A stretch of DNA of 64,000 nt, from positions 434,001 to 498,000 of the forward strand of contig NZ_JACIJO010000001.1 in the NCBI RefSeq assembly GCF_014206875.1, read 5' to 3'. Shown piece after piece: positions 8,436-15,727 of the stretch. The stretch is from Algoriphagus iocasae (GTDB taxonomy: Bacteria > Bacteroidota > Bacteroidia > Cytophagales > Cyclobacteriaceae). Positions within the stretch are counted from its first letter, which is position 1. Each line of letters starts with the position of its first letter. The notes beneath the pieces are model-generated. The model was not told the origin of the DNA. It was given only the letters and a program-made list of their open reading frames with translations, and did not search any database. The position numbers and the translations under genes were made by a program.

Positions 8436-9136
8436 GCTGTAACGGATTTGATTTTTGAGCCTTTGATCAGGAAGTAAAATGCCAGGGTGACTTCGCCCAA
8501 AGCAGCAGATATGCCAACGATCCAAGAGAATAGCACCTCGTTTCCGGGAAAAGTAAAGTCACCAAATGTTTCAACTAAATAGCCCAAACCGGCAAAAAAC
8601 ATGAGCATGCCAAGAAACTTAGGGAAGACACCACTTTGGAAGAGCTGAACTCCCAGTAAAAGACAATGAATCCCAAAAAAAGCTCCTGCAATCAGGTATC
8701 CATAGCTATGTACATCCATGAAGAGATGGCTTAGAGAGGCTATTTGATCCTGATTAAAAGACAAAGACAAAGTTTCACTTTTCAATACATGAAGTGCAAG
8801 GTAGTGGTTGAGTAGATTGAGCGTTCCAATCGCGGGATGTGCCAAAAGCCGCAGGGAAGAAGAAATAAGGGCAAGTGTTTTTCCGTAGGGTTTAAAAAGT
8901 AAATAAAGCAATACAGAAATGATGGCATCTAATAAAAATGCTAAAAGATCCGTCATGAGTCCGAGGCGGAATAGCCCTTCATTTTCAAGGATATTCTCGG
9001 AAGTATTGAAAACATCTCCCTCAACAAAAATTCCTTCCCTCACATATCCCTGACTAAAACCTGCCAAAATGATGACAAAGACATATAGTGTTCCAATAAG
9101 TCTGACCTGTGGGGTATTTTGGATTTGATTTCCCAT
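8432..9136 (-). CDS. DUF4386 integral membrane protein
   Basis: A 234-residue membrane protein with about six hydrophobic segments and the DUF4386 pattern: an N-terminal helix LIGTLYVFVIILAG, GLMTDLLAFLLDAIISVLLY, and the later GIHCLLLGVQLFQSG and FPKFLGMLMFFAGLGYLVE. The family has no known biochemical function. Its stop codon overlaps the start of the dehydrogenase gene (ATGA), so both are made together, a pairing that suggests the reductase works on something at the membrane, though this is inference. Confidence 0.8.
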   Translation of the reverse strand: MGNQIQNTPQVRLIGTLYVFVIILAGFSQGYVREGIFVEGDVFNTSENILENEGLFRLGLMTDLLAFLLDAIISVLLYLLFKPYGKTLALISSSLRLLAHPAIGTLNLLNHYLALHVLKSETLSLSFNQDQIASLSHLFMDVHSYGYLIAGAFFGIHCLLLGVQLFQSGVFPKFLGMLMFFAGLGYLVETFGDFTFPGNEVLFSWIVGISAALGEVTLAFYFLIKGSKIKSVTA

Positions 9137-9354
9137 TATTCTAGGGGTTTTGGATTGGATTTCGCTTCAAATCAGGAAATAATCATTCCATTACTTTTCT
9201 ACTCGGAAGTCCATTTCCGGAAATGAGGTAAAATCTTGAGGATTTCCTTGATTCAAAATCTGTTTAATTGATAGGTGTAAAAGTAAAGCAGGGTAAAAAA
9301 GTAAGATTGATGCTTTGTGCCAATTCTTTGACATTTAAGGCCACTCGAACTCAT

Positions 9355-10350
9355 TCACTGAGTTTTGCGATATTCCAAAGGGGAAAGTTGGGTCCATCTT
9401 TTGAAAGCCCTGTTAAAAGCACTTTGTTCGGAAAAACCTGTCTGAAAGGCGATTTCAGCTATGCTAAGGGGGGAATTCAGCAATAAATCCTGTGCAGTTT
9501 CTTGCTGAATCAGTTGAACCTGATTCCGAAAGGTCAATTCTTTCTCAGCAAGTCTACGCTTGAGCGTTCGGGCACTCATATTGAGTTGATCTGCAATTTC
9601 TATGATACTTGGGATACCACTGGGTAGAACCTCTGTGATCAGTTGCCGAATGTCCATTAGTAGGTGATCTGATTGCGAGAAAATCCCTTTTTTCTCCTCT
9701 TCTAAACGATCTAAAAGAAATCGATGAATACTTTTATCGGCTTTTATTGTCCGAATTTCTAGTAATTCTGTTCGAAATCGAAGCATATTTTGAGAAGCTC
9801 CGAATTCCACCGGACATTGAAAAAATTCTTCAAGCGCTTTTTGAGAGGAGGATTCTGAATGCTGAAAAGTCACTTGATTTGGCTGGATTTTTTGCCCTGT
9901 CACTTCCTGCAAAACTCCCGTCAGCATGACAAAGGAAACTTCATTTGCCATTTCGATTCCTTTTCGACGGGGAGGTCGGTGGAGAAAGAGCTGAGAGTGA
10001 GTGTTTTTTTCCAGTAACTGTATAGTTCCCTGATCAGTGACCAAGACCATGTATCGCTGCAATCTTTCCAGGATATCCTTTGCCTGCCAGCTGGTTTTCC
10101 AGGATAGTCCCAAGGTACCATAGTCTTCTGAATTCAGTTGCTCTCCCTGACGCACACTGAATCCCGGTGAAAGGTTGTCTCTGGCCCATTCATAAATTTC
10201 AAAAAGGAAATCAATTGGTAAATAGGTAGGGTTAACGGTTGAGTGTTTCTTAAAGAATTGAAGCGGAGGCATCCCTTCTTTAATAGCTAAGTATTTGGCT
10301 TTTAAGTAGATGCTTGCGTTTACAAAATCCATATTATTCTTTCTGGTCAA
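9355..10350 (-). CDS. AraC-family transcriptional regulator with arabinose-binding-like N-domain (OruR type)
   Basis: A 331-residue regulator (325 if started at the second ATG, MDFVNASIYL). The N-terminal 190 residues resemble the Arabinose_bd domain found in OruR/ArgR-like AraC proteins (LGLSWKTSWQAKDILERLQRYM, VTFQHSESS). The C-terminal part is a double HTH: SIIEIADQLNMSARTLKRRL and SIAEIAFQTGFSEQSAFNRA, then FKRWTQLSPLEYRK. It lies just upstream, in the same direction, of the DUF4386/dehydrogenase pair and is a likely regulator of it. It is divergent from the serine hydrolase gene at 10,662. Confidence 0.88.
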   Translation of the reverse strand: MTRKNNMDFVNASIYLKAKYLAIKEGMPPLQFFKKHSTVNPTYLPIDFLFEIYEWARDNLSPGFSVRQGEQLNSEDYGTLGLSWKTSWQAKDILERLQRYMVLVTDQGTIQLLEKNTHSQLFLHRPPRRKGIEMANEVSFVMLTGVLQEVTGQKIQPNQVTFQHSESSSQKALEEFFQCPVEFGASQNMLRFRTELLEIRTIKADKSIHRFLLDRLEEEKKGIFSQSDHLLMDIRQLITEVLPSGIPSIIEIADQLNMSARTLKRRLAEKELTFRNQVQLIQQETAQDLLLNSPLSIAEIAFQTGFSEQSAFNRAFKRWTQLSPLEYRKTQ

Positions 10351-10661
10351 GTAATATTACCCAAAAAAATAGATTTATTTCTGGGAGACTCTATATGGAT
10401 TCTTCAAGGTTTTTTTAGGAATTGAAAAGCATAGCTGCTTATTCCGACTCACCACTCTTGCCCAAAAGTCCCGAATCTCATCAAAATGTCCACAATTACA
10501 TTATGGGACGATTGACATGTTATTCAACTTCATTTTTGCAATGTCAATTTGACCAATCAGCATTTCAGATCAATTGATAAGGATTTCTTTTTCTGCTGAT
10601 TCTTCGGTAGGAGACAGGGGAAAAGCATCCTATTGAATTAAAATTTTAATAAAGTCAATCT
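10351..10661. other. Divergent intergenic region with regulatory element D
   Basis: 311 bp between the AraC gene and the serine hydrolase gene. It holds element copy D at 10,465-10,514 in the orientation of the hydrolase gene. Downstream of D, TTTTTGCAATGTCAATTTG contains two TTTG boxes compatible with a Bacteroidota promoter. No ORF or RNA gene was seen. The 5' leader of the hydrolase would be long (about 90 bp or more). Confidence 0.5.
10465..10514 (+). promoter_or_regulatory. Shared upstream element, copy D
   Basis: Reads AAAGTCCCGAATCTCATC then AAAATGTCCACAATTACA then TTATGGGACGATTG. It aligns without gaps to copies A and B over 50 bp, with GTCC boxes again 20 bp apart and the dyad GTCC/GGAC at the same spacing. 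It ends 147 bp before the start codon of the serine hydrolase gene. Confidence 0.65.
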
Positions 10662-11909
10662 ATGAAAAAGCCTTTTACCGTTCTGATTTTCTCATTTTTC
10701 ATGTTACCAATTCTTTTTTCATGCAACAAGTTTGAGGAAAATCCACACCCACGCTCAGGTTCCATTTCAACACCTTCGGAATTGACAGCAGTTTTAGCTG
10801 AAATTTATATCAAGGCGAAAGCTCCAGGTTTTGCAGTTTCAGTGGTAAAACACGATTCACTTCTTTACCAACAATCATTTGGAAAAGCAGATATCCAGAA
10901 CAGCATTGCCTACACCAATCACACTACCCAACCTCTAGGTTCAATCAGCAAAACTTTTGTTGGGGCAGCTATCGTGAAAGCGATAGAGCAGGGGTATTTT
11001 TCTTTAGATACGGACATCAATGACATTTTGCCTTTCACCATACAAAATCCCAAAATGCCTAATGCTGTTATTCAGATAAAGCATCTCGTTACCCACACCT
11101 CTGGACTGCTCGATAATCCTGATGTGTACTTTAAAGCCTACCATATTTTGCCTGGCGAAAATTTATCCACTGAAGGCGCTCAATTGTTGACTGATGGTTT
11201 TGGTATCCAACAAAGGGAAACTTTGCCTCTAAATGAATTCTTGGCTGAATACTATCAAGAAGGAGGAGCCTTCTACAGCTTGGATAATTTTGCTGAGACT
11301 GCTCCAGGTGAAACATGGAGTTACTCGAATGTCGCTACTTCTTTGGCGGCCTATTTGGTTGAGTCAGCTACAGGCATACCCTTCAAAGCGTACGTAAATG
11401 CAAACATTTTTCAGCCTTTGGATATGTTTCAAACCGCTTATGAGGTGGCTAATCTAAATCCTGCTGACCTCGCAAAATTGTATTGGGACAAAAACACCCC
11501 TCTCCCAAAGTACGCCAATGATTCCTACCCAGATGGCAGTATTTACAGCAACAACGAAGACTTAGCAAAATACCTGATGGATATGATGTCTGGTGCAATA
11601 GGAAAGTCATCCAATTTGTTTTCAGAAGCGGGTTATCAAATGCTTTTTGAAGCTATGCTTCCCCATGGCGAATTGCCAGCAGGGTTGGCTGCAAATCAAG
11701 GTATTTTCTGGTTTTTGGATGGAAGCGAAGTCAAACATGATGGCAGCGACCCTGGAACAACTTGCAGTTTACAGTTCGACATGACTGAAAATACGGGGTA
11801 TCTCCTTTTGACCAATATGGATGCTTCTACTGAAGAAAATGAAACGGCCTATTTTGAATTGGCCGAAATGATTCAAGACGCAATTAAGGAATTCACAACG
11901 AACTATTAA
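10662..11909 (+). CDS. Serine hydrolase, class C beta-lactamase/D-Ala carboxypeptidase-like lipoprotein
   Basis: A 415-residue protein with a lipoprotein signal (LPILFSC, lipidated Cys21). The beta-lactamase fold motifs are present: S94-I-S-K97 in PLGSISKTF, Y221-S-N223 in WSYSNVA, and a KHDGSDPG segment near residue 360 standing in for the HxG/KTG motif. Proteins of this family act as esterases, D-aminopeptidases or carboxypeptidases; a true beta-lactamase role is not implied. It is anchored facing the periplasm or surface. Element copy D lies upstream, and the gene at 11,948 follows within 38 bp, probably in one operon. It may be the intact counterpart of the wreck at 1887-2278. Confidence 0.87.
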   Translation: MKKPFTVLIFSFFMLPILFSCNKFEENPHPRSGSISTPSELTAVLAEIYIKAKAPGFAVSVVKHDSLLYQQSFGKADIQNSIAYTNHTTQPLGSISKTFVGAAIVKAIEQGYFSLDTDINDILPFTIQNPKMPNAVIQIKHLVTHTSGLLDNPDVYFKAYHILPGENLSTEGAQLLTDGFGIQQRETLPLNEFLAEYYQEGGAFYSLDNFAETAPGETWSYSNVATSLAAYLVESATGIPFKAYVNANIFQPLDMFQTAYEVANLNPADLAKLYWDKNTPLPKYANDSYPDGSIYSNNEDLAKYLMDMMSGAIGKSSNLFSEAGYQMLFEAMLPHGELPAGLAANQGIFWFLDGSEVKHDGSDPGTTCSLQFDMTENTGYLLLTNMDASTEENETAYFELAEMIQDAIKEFTTNY

Positions 11910-11947
11910 TTCTTAATTAAACTATCTCACTACTAAAAATTATAAAA

Positions 11948-12598
11948 ATGAAAAACGTATTGATCATTATTCTAACGCTTATAACTCTAAGTGCGTCTGC
12001 TCAAAACAGCCAAAAAACTAGCAAGGAAACTTTACTAACTCATAAATATAGAGTCAGTTTCCCAGTAATTATTGTACCCCAATTATTTGAAAAATCCTGG
12101 AATGATAGGACAAATACTCAGCACATAGAATTTCATGTGAAGCGCAATTTGGATAATAAGAATATAGTTGGGGTAAAGTTTGCCACCTGGCGATTATTTC
12201 AGCCAATGGGTATCCTCTGGTGGGATGGACTTTTGGATAAAGTAGATTCAGGAAGTGAATTCTATCCAGGGCATGTACGAGAATCCGGGATCGGAATAAG
12301 TTATCAACGTATGCTTTGGAAGGGCTTATTTGCAACAGTGGAAGTATTGCCCCAGTATAAAACCTATTTAGATGAAGATAATAACAAAATTGGGAATGGC
12401 TTTAAACTATATAATTCCTTTCATCTTGGCTATCATTTGGACTTCGGCAAGAAAAAGCGATTTTTCATCGAGCCTCAGGTTCATTCCCAGTTTTGGGTTT
12501 TTGATACCAATACTCCTGAAGGATTCAAACAACTGGATGATAAATGGAAGAATTATTTCCTCTTTGAACCCAATCTTTACTTTGGAGTAAACTTCTAA
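11948..12598 (+). CDS. Secreted/outer-membrane protein of unknown function
   Basis: A 216-residue protein with a signal peptide (MKNVLIIILTLITLSASAQ). The mature part has repeated strand-like segments (SGIGISYQRMLWKGLFATVE, YNSFHLGYHLDFGKKKR, FFIEPQVHSQFWVF) and ends FEPNLYFGVNF with a C-terminal phenylalanine, the usual end of an outer-membrane barrel. It follows the serine hydrolase gene by 38 bp on the same strand, so it is probably expressed with it. I do not recognise a named family. Confidence 0.65.
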   Translation: MKNVLIIILTLITLSASAQNSQKTSKETLLTHKYRVSFPVIIVPQLFEKSWNDRTNTQHIEFHVKRNLDNKNIVGVKFATWRLFQPMGILWWDGLLDKVDSGSEFYPGHVRESGIGISYQRMLWKGLFATVEVLPQYKTYLDEDNNKIGNGFKLYNSFHLGYHLDFGKKKRFFIEPQVHSQFWVFDTNTPEGFKQLDDKWKNYFLFEPNLYFGVNF

Positions 12599-12615
12599 TC
12601 GGCTGAATAGTATCT

Positions 12616-12894
12616 GTGGAATGTTGCTGGTTTGGAGCTGATTTTATTTTCTTGGTGGAAGCCTTGGGGAATTACTTCAAGGTTTTCCATCAATCAGGAA
12701 TGATGATTTGTCCTGAGAAAATCTCTGAGTTAGAAGAGAGATTGGCACAAGGAAAATTCCTAAGGGTTCATAAATCCTATTTGGTCAATACTGCCAAAAT
12801 CCAAACTATCGAGGGTAATCGAATCAAAATTGATGGGAATGAAATCCCAATCGGGCAGACGTATAGAGCGGAGGTAAGTAGCTTGTTGGGGTAA
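12616..12894 (+). pseudogene. LytTR domain fragment (truncated response regulator)
   Basis: An open frame of 92 codons whose residues from about 12,640 on match the second half of a LytTR DNA-binding domain: LVEALGNYFKVFHQSG, ICPEKISELEERL, FLRVHKSYLVNTAKI, IPIGQTYRAE. No receiver domain, and not even the first strands of the LytTR domain, are present; the leading codons look random. It closely parallels the C-terminal end of the regulator at 209-898 and is best read as a leftover of a duplicated or exchanged copy. It is unlikely to be functional alone. Confidence 0.7.
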
Positions 12895-12952
12895 GGGTAT
12901 TAAAAGTTGATGTTTATTGATTTCTGTAATTTCTCCTTGAAGTTCTACACTT

Positions 12953-13750
12953 TTACTTTTCGAGATTAAAAATATTCAAAGGTAGTTTGTATGCAATTTC
13001 AAAAATCAATCCATCGATTTTTGTTTCATTCCGAAATGAGCCAGATTCATTGTTTAGTTCCCAATTATATGAAATTGTCCTGTAGGTAGTTGGAGATAAA
13101 ATATAGCTGCCTTGAATGACCAAGAAAGAAGATTTAAAAATGGCTATTTCTGAATGTAGGCCAACCTTAAAAAAGGCTGGAAACTTTTTCTCTTCTATTT
13201 GAAAGTCTATGTAAATATTCTCAGTACCTGAATTTCTATAATAAGTGATAATCCCCGATTGGCTTGGCTTTCTTGTTGAAAAGATGATGATATTTGCCGA
13301 GGCATGAGCACCAAATCTGACACTTTTTTTCTCATCTAATGGGATATCGTATCTAAATCCCAATGGCAAATATCCGGAGTTGAAATTTACATAGGTCTCA
13401 AGTTTTTCACCTGTATTACCTAAAAAATGATTGATAGTAGAATTGTGCCAAATAAATCCGAAGCCTGTTTCTAGAGAGATATTACCTTTCCTAATCCCAT
13501 AAAGTCCACTGACAACCCCGTCTAATTCACCATTGATGTTAAAATATATATTTTCTCCCGGTGTGGTTTTATGATTTCGGAGTCCTGCCTGAAATAGGAA
13601 ATATTTGCCATCCTCCCGGCTTTCGCTATATCTTAATTTTCTTTTTTCGTATGAAGAAAGCTTGTTCATAGTGTATGCAGCATGATCCTTTACTTGAGAA
13701 AAAATGATGTTTGGAATCATAAATAATACGAATAGTAGAATTGTCTTCAT
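12953..13750 (-). CDS. Outer-membrane beta-barrel-like protein, unknown
   Basis: A 265-residue protein with a signal peptide (MKTILLFVLFMIPNIIFSQ). The body alternates short strands and turns (ISLETGFGFIWHNS, SGYLPLGFRYDIPLDEKKSV, FGAHASANIIIFSTR, FKVGLHSEIAIFKSS, GLIFEIAYKLPL), a pattern seen in outer-membrane barrels of Bacteroidota. Codon use looks more AT-rich than its neighbours. It has no clear operon partner; the closest gene upstream on the same strand is the DsrE-like gene nearly 300 bp away. No function assigned. Confidence 0.6.
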   Translation of the reverse strand: MKTILLFVLFMIPNIIFSQVKDHAAYTMNKLSSYEKRKLRYSESREDGKYFLFQAGLRNHKTTPGENIYFNINGELDGVVSGLYGIRKGNISLETGFGFIWHNSTINHFLGNTGEKLETYVNFNSGYLPLGFRYDIPLDEKKSVRFGAHASANIIIFSTRKPSQSGIITYYRNSGTENIYIDFQIEEKKFPAFFKVGLHSEIAIFKSSFLVIQGSYILSPTTYRTISYNWELNNESGSFRNETKIDGLIFEIAYKLPLNIFNLEK

Positions 13751-13826
13751 GGCTAAAAGTTAAAACTTTAGTTTTAACGAAATAAACTAAAAATAATATA
13801 TACTAGATTTATTAAAATTAGAACAT

Positions 13827-13858
13827 GAAAAAAACCTAACACTTTCGTGTCAGGTTTT
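13827..13858 (-). terminator. Rho-independent terminator after the DsrE-like gene
   Basis: On the minus strand a 10-bp stem (AACCTGACAC/GTGTTAGGTT, one mismatch) with a GAAA loop is followed by a run of seven T. The stem-loop is almost the same as the one at 14,975-15,004 next to the broken tRNA, and the bases just upstream (TCTCCT-type) resemble a tRNA-Asn 3' end, so this may be a decayed copy of that tRNA terminator. Confidence 0.65.
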
Positions 13859-14042
13859 GCTTCTCCTATCAATGAAAGGGCAACCATTTGAGGTTTTATC
13901 GATATTTAAAGATGTACTTCTTGGGTTGGGTAGTTCAGATAATAAGAAATGAATTGCTTCCTATTAAATAATGGAACCCGAACAGGTATTCTTCGATAGT
14001 AAATAGGAGTTTTCTGTGAACAGTTAAACCTAGGGCACTATT

Positions 14043-14522
14043 TTATTTGAAATTTACTCTTGCCGAGTGCTGCTTTTTTTCCCAGTATATAATCGAATTA
14101 TAGCCCAAAGCCTGTAATTGAAGAACGCGTACCGTGTAAGTTTCTACCACTTCCAATCCTGGAAAAAGCTGCTCTTTGGAAACTCCAAGTCTTTTCATCG
14201 CTACACTACAAATACTAACACGAACTTTGCCATTATATTTCTCAAAATACTTCTCAAGTTCAGAGTCTTTCACCATCGTTTTGACTACTGGGCCTTTCAT
14301 TACAATTTCAAAATTTTCAATCTCTACCCCGTTTTCTATAAAGGTATCATATATCGATAATGCGCTTTTGAAACCATCTTCGTCTTTTACTCCAAAGGCG
14401 TAGTTTGGAGTTTTACTGAGGTCGGTAACGGTTTCTTTTTTAAGCGTTGTTTGACCAAAACAGGTTTCATTTCCTAAAAAAATGAAAGTAAGTGTTATGA
14501 GACATAAAAGTGATTTTTTCAT
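14043..14522 (-). CDS. Exported DsrE-family protein
   Basis: A 159-residue protein with a signal peptide (MKKSLLCLITLTFIFLGNETCFGQ) and a DsrE/DsrF-like fold: GFKSALSIYDTFIENG, FEIVMKGPVVKTM, and RVSICSVAMKRLGVSKEQLFPG. A cysteine in the ICSVAMKRLG segment is at the position that binds sulfur in active DsrE-like proteins. Cytoplasmic DsrE proteins relay sulfur; the role of exported versions is unclear. It stands alone, followed by the terminator at 13,827-13,858. Confidence 0.75.
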   Translation of the reverse strand: MKKSLLCLITLTFIFLGNETCFGQTTLKKETVTDLSKTPNYAFGVKDEDGFKSALSIYDTFIENGVEIENFEIVMKGPVVKTMVKDSELEKYFEKYNGKVRVSICSVAMKRLGVSKEQLFPGLEVVETYTVRVLQLQALGYNSIIYWEKKQHSARVNFK

Positions 14523-15005
14523 AGTCGAAGCTGGGTTTGGTAATTCTTAAAACATAAGAAGATTAAAAATAAGGATTTTGTAGGAAAGCAGGGGAGGAAA
14601 TAGAAAAAGCAAAGTTGAAGGTAAAGTAAAAGCCTTTTAGAAATGAGTGGCTTTTGCTTTTCCTCTCAATCCAATAGTCATGTGGTCGAGAATTTTGAAA
14701 TGGAAATCAAATCACCAATCATGTCAGTTCGAGCGTAGTCGAGAACAAGAATAACTGTTAATTATGCTTACCTCTCACAATTATTAATTTTCCCTGAACT
14801 TGATATAGTTACAAAGGCTTCGATATCCGCTACCCCCGTAGCTCCAGTGTTCAGCCTGACAAAGAATTCGAGTCTCTTATCCTTTCAATTCGAGCAATAC
14901 CTACCCGGTCAAGGTTGGTTAGGCTTGTCTTGAGAAAGTATCCTTTTCTGATTAATTGAAAAAATGTTGGCATAAAAAAACCTGACACTTTCGTATCAGG
15001 TTTCG
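14523..15005. other. Gene-free repeat-rich region
   Basis: About 480 bp with no credible gene. It holds a stem-loop near 14,624-14,655 (AAAAGCC...GGCTTTT), a GTCAGTTCGAGCGTAGTCGAG motif copy near 14,720-14,743, and a related stretch at about 14,818-14,862 (GGCTTCGATATCCGC...CTCCAGTG) that resembles part of the MITE at 27,536-27,843 (CCTTCGATAGACGC...CTCCAGTG). These are small interspersed repeats typical of Bacteroidota intergenic DNA. Confidence 0.5.
14975..15004 (-). terminator. Rho-independent terminator of the broken tRNA-Asn copy
   Basis: Minus strand: AACCTGATAC, GAAA loop, GTGTCAGGTT, then seven T. It sits immediately after the 3' end of the tRNA-like sequence at 15,006-15,095, as expected for a tRNA transcription unit. 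Confidence 0.75.
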
Positions 15006-15095
15006 CTCCTCCTCTTGGGCTCGAACCAATCCCGTACGTACGGGATTTGATTAATCCCGCACATGCGGGACTCTAACCAACTGAGCTAAGGCGTC
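15006..15095 (-). pseudogene. Broken tRNA-Asn copy with two 16-bp palindromes in the anticodon arm
   Basis: Minus strand, 90 nt. The D-arm (TTAGCTCAGTTGGTTAGAG), the T-arm and 3' acceptor strand (TTGGTTCGAGCCCAAGAGGA onwards) match the intact tRNA-Asn at 15,415-15,488 exactly. The 5' acceptor strand differs (GACGCCT instead of TCCTCCT) and cannot pair. In the anticodon arm, ten bases are replaced by TCCCGCATGTGCGGGA (15,055-15,070) and six by TCCCGTACGTACGGGA (15,030-15,045), leaving TTAATCAAA between them; the first anticodon base is lost. It cannot be a working tRNA. Confidence 0.85.
15030..15070. repeat. Pair of TCCCG...CGGGA palindromes
   Basis: TCCCGTACGTACGGGA at 15,030-15,045 is a perfect 16-bp palindrome; TCCCGCACATGCGGGA at 15,055-15,070 is palindromic in its outer six bases each side. 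They are 9 bp apart and share the outer TCCCG/CGGGA. They look like members of one family of short palindromic elements inserted into, or copied into, the tRNA remnant. Confidence 0.75.
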
Positions 15096-15359
15096 CGTAG
15101 GGGTAAAGTCAGGGTCTACCAGCTTTTCTATTAAATTTCTGGATTTTTGTTTTTTGATAAATGCTTCGAGTTTTAAGGCGGTTCCTCGATTGCCTCTTAC
15201 GAGAAAATTTGCTTTAAGTAACCAAGGTCTACCAGAGAATGTGTACCTATTAGATTTTCCGGAATTATGATCAGTGAGCCGGCGAAAAGGGTCTTCCGAC
15301 TGACCAATGTAAAAACGGTCTTTTGATTCGGAATAAAGGATATAGATAAAAAGTGACAT
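15051..15359 (-). CDS. GIY-YIG nuclease-domain protein with tRNA-derived C-terminus
   Basis: A 102-residue protein from the ATG giving MSLFIYILYSESKDRFYIGQ; the two further upstream codons (MVA) are possible. It has the GIY-YIG core as YILYSESKDRFYIGQSEDPFRRL, HNSGKSNRYTFSGRPW and RGTALKLEAFIKKQKSR, the arrangement of the small UPF0213/YhbQ-like nucleases. The last residues (DALAQLVRVPHVRD) are encoded by the D-arm and first palindrome of the broken tRNA-Asn, so the gene ends inside it. It lies between the intact and broken tRNA-Asn, only about 17 bp past the intact tRNA's terminator, which suggests a tRNA-associated mobile unit. Confidence 0.8.
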   Translation of the reverse strand: MSLFIYILYSESKDRFYIGQSEDPFRRLTDHNSGKSNRYTFSGRPWLLKANFLVRGNRGTALKLEAFIKKQKSRNLIEKLVDPDFTPTDALAQLVRVPHVRD

Positions 15360-15375
15360 AGCAACCAAACTAATA

Positions 15376-15410
15376 AAAAAAGCCTTAATCTAGATAGATT
15401 AAGGCTTTTA
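15376..15410 (-). terminator. Rho-independent terminator of tRNA-Asn
   Basis: On the minus strand a 12-bp perfect stem (AGCCTTAATCTA/TAGATTAAGGCT) is followed by seven T, starting 4 bp after the tRNA-Asn 3' end. Confidence 0.85.
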
Positions 15411-15414
15411 GAAG

Positions 15415-15488
15415 CTCCTCCTCTTGGGCTCGAACCAAGGACCCTTTGATTAACAGTCAAATGCTCTAACCAACTGAGCTAAGGAGGA
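15415..15488 (-). tRNA. tRNA-Asn (GTT)
   Basis: Minus strand, 74 nt including the discriminator G. Acceptor stem TCCTCCT pairs fully with AGGAGGA; the D-arm is TTAGCTCAGTTGGTTAGAGC; the anticodon loop CTGTTAA has anticodon GTT; the T-loop is GGTTCGAGCC. CCA is not encoded. It is followed by a strong terminator, then by the GIY-YIG gene and a second, broken copy. Confidence 0.95.
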
Positions 15489-15727
15489 ATTTTGTGGTTA
15501 AACCCGGAGCGTTTTCCGAATTGGTGTTGCAAATGTAGGGGGCTATATGATTTATTCCAAACCCAATCCAAAAAAATCTTTCAAGTCACTCATTCTTACT
15601 TCAAAATCAGATACTTATTTTTTGATTTTAAGTAGCTGCAGGTGTTTTCAAGCAGGTTTGTAGTACGAATACGGAAAGGATTTAGTAATTTATTTAAAAT
15701 TATTATCCCCAAAAGACCACCCACCTT

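Noticed and set aside
9268..9486. 72-residue plus-strand ORF
   Set aside because: Mostly antisense to the AraC gene, with no family resemblance.
10662..11909. A true beta-lactamase resistance gene
   Set aside because: The SxxK and YxN motifs are shared by many esterases and peptidases of the fold, so drug hydrolysis is not supported.
15197..15460. 87-residue minus-strand ORF over the tRNA-Asn and GIY-YIG region
   Set aside because: It reads through the tRNA and terminator and is out of frame with the GIY-YIG gene; a shadow frame.
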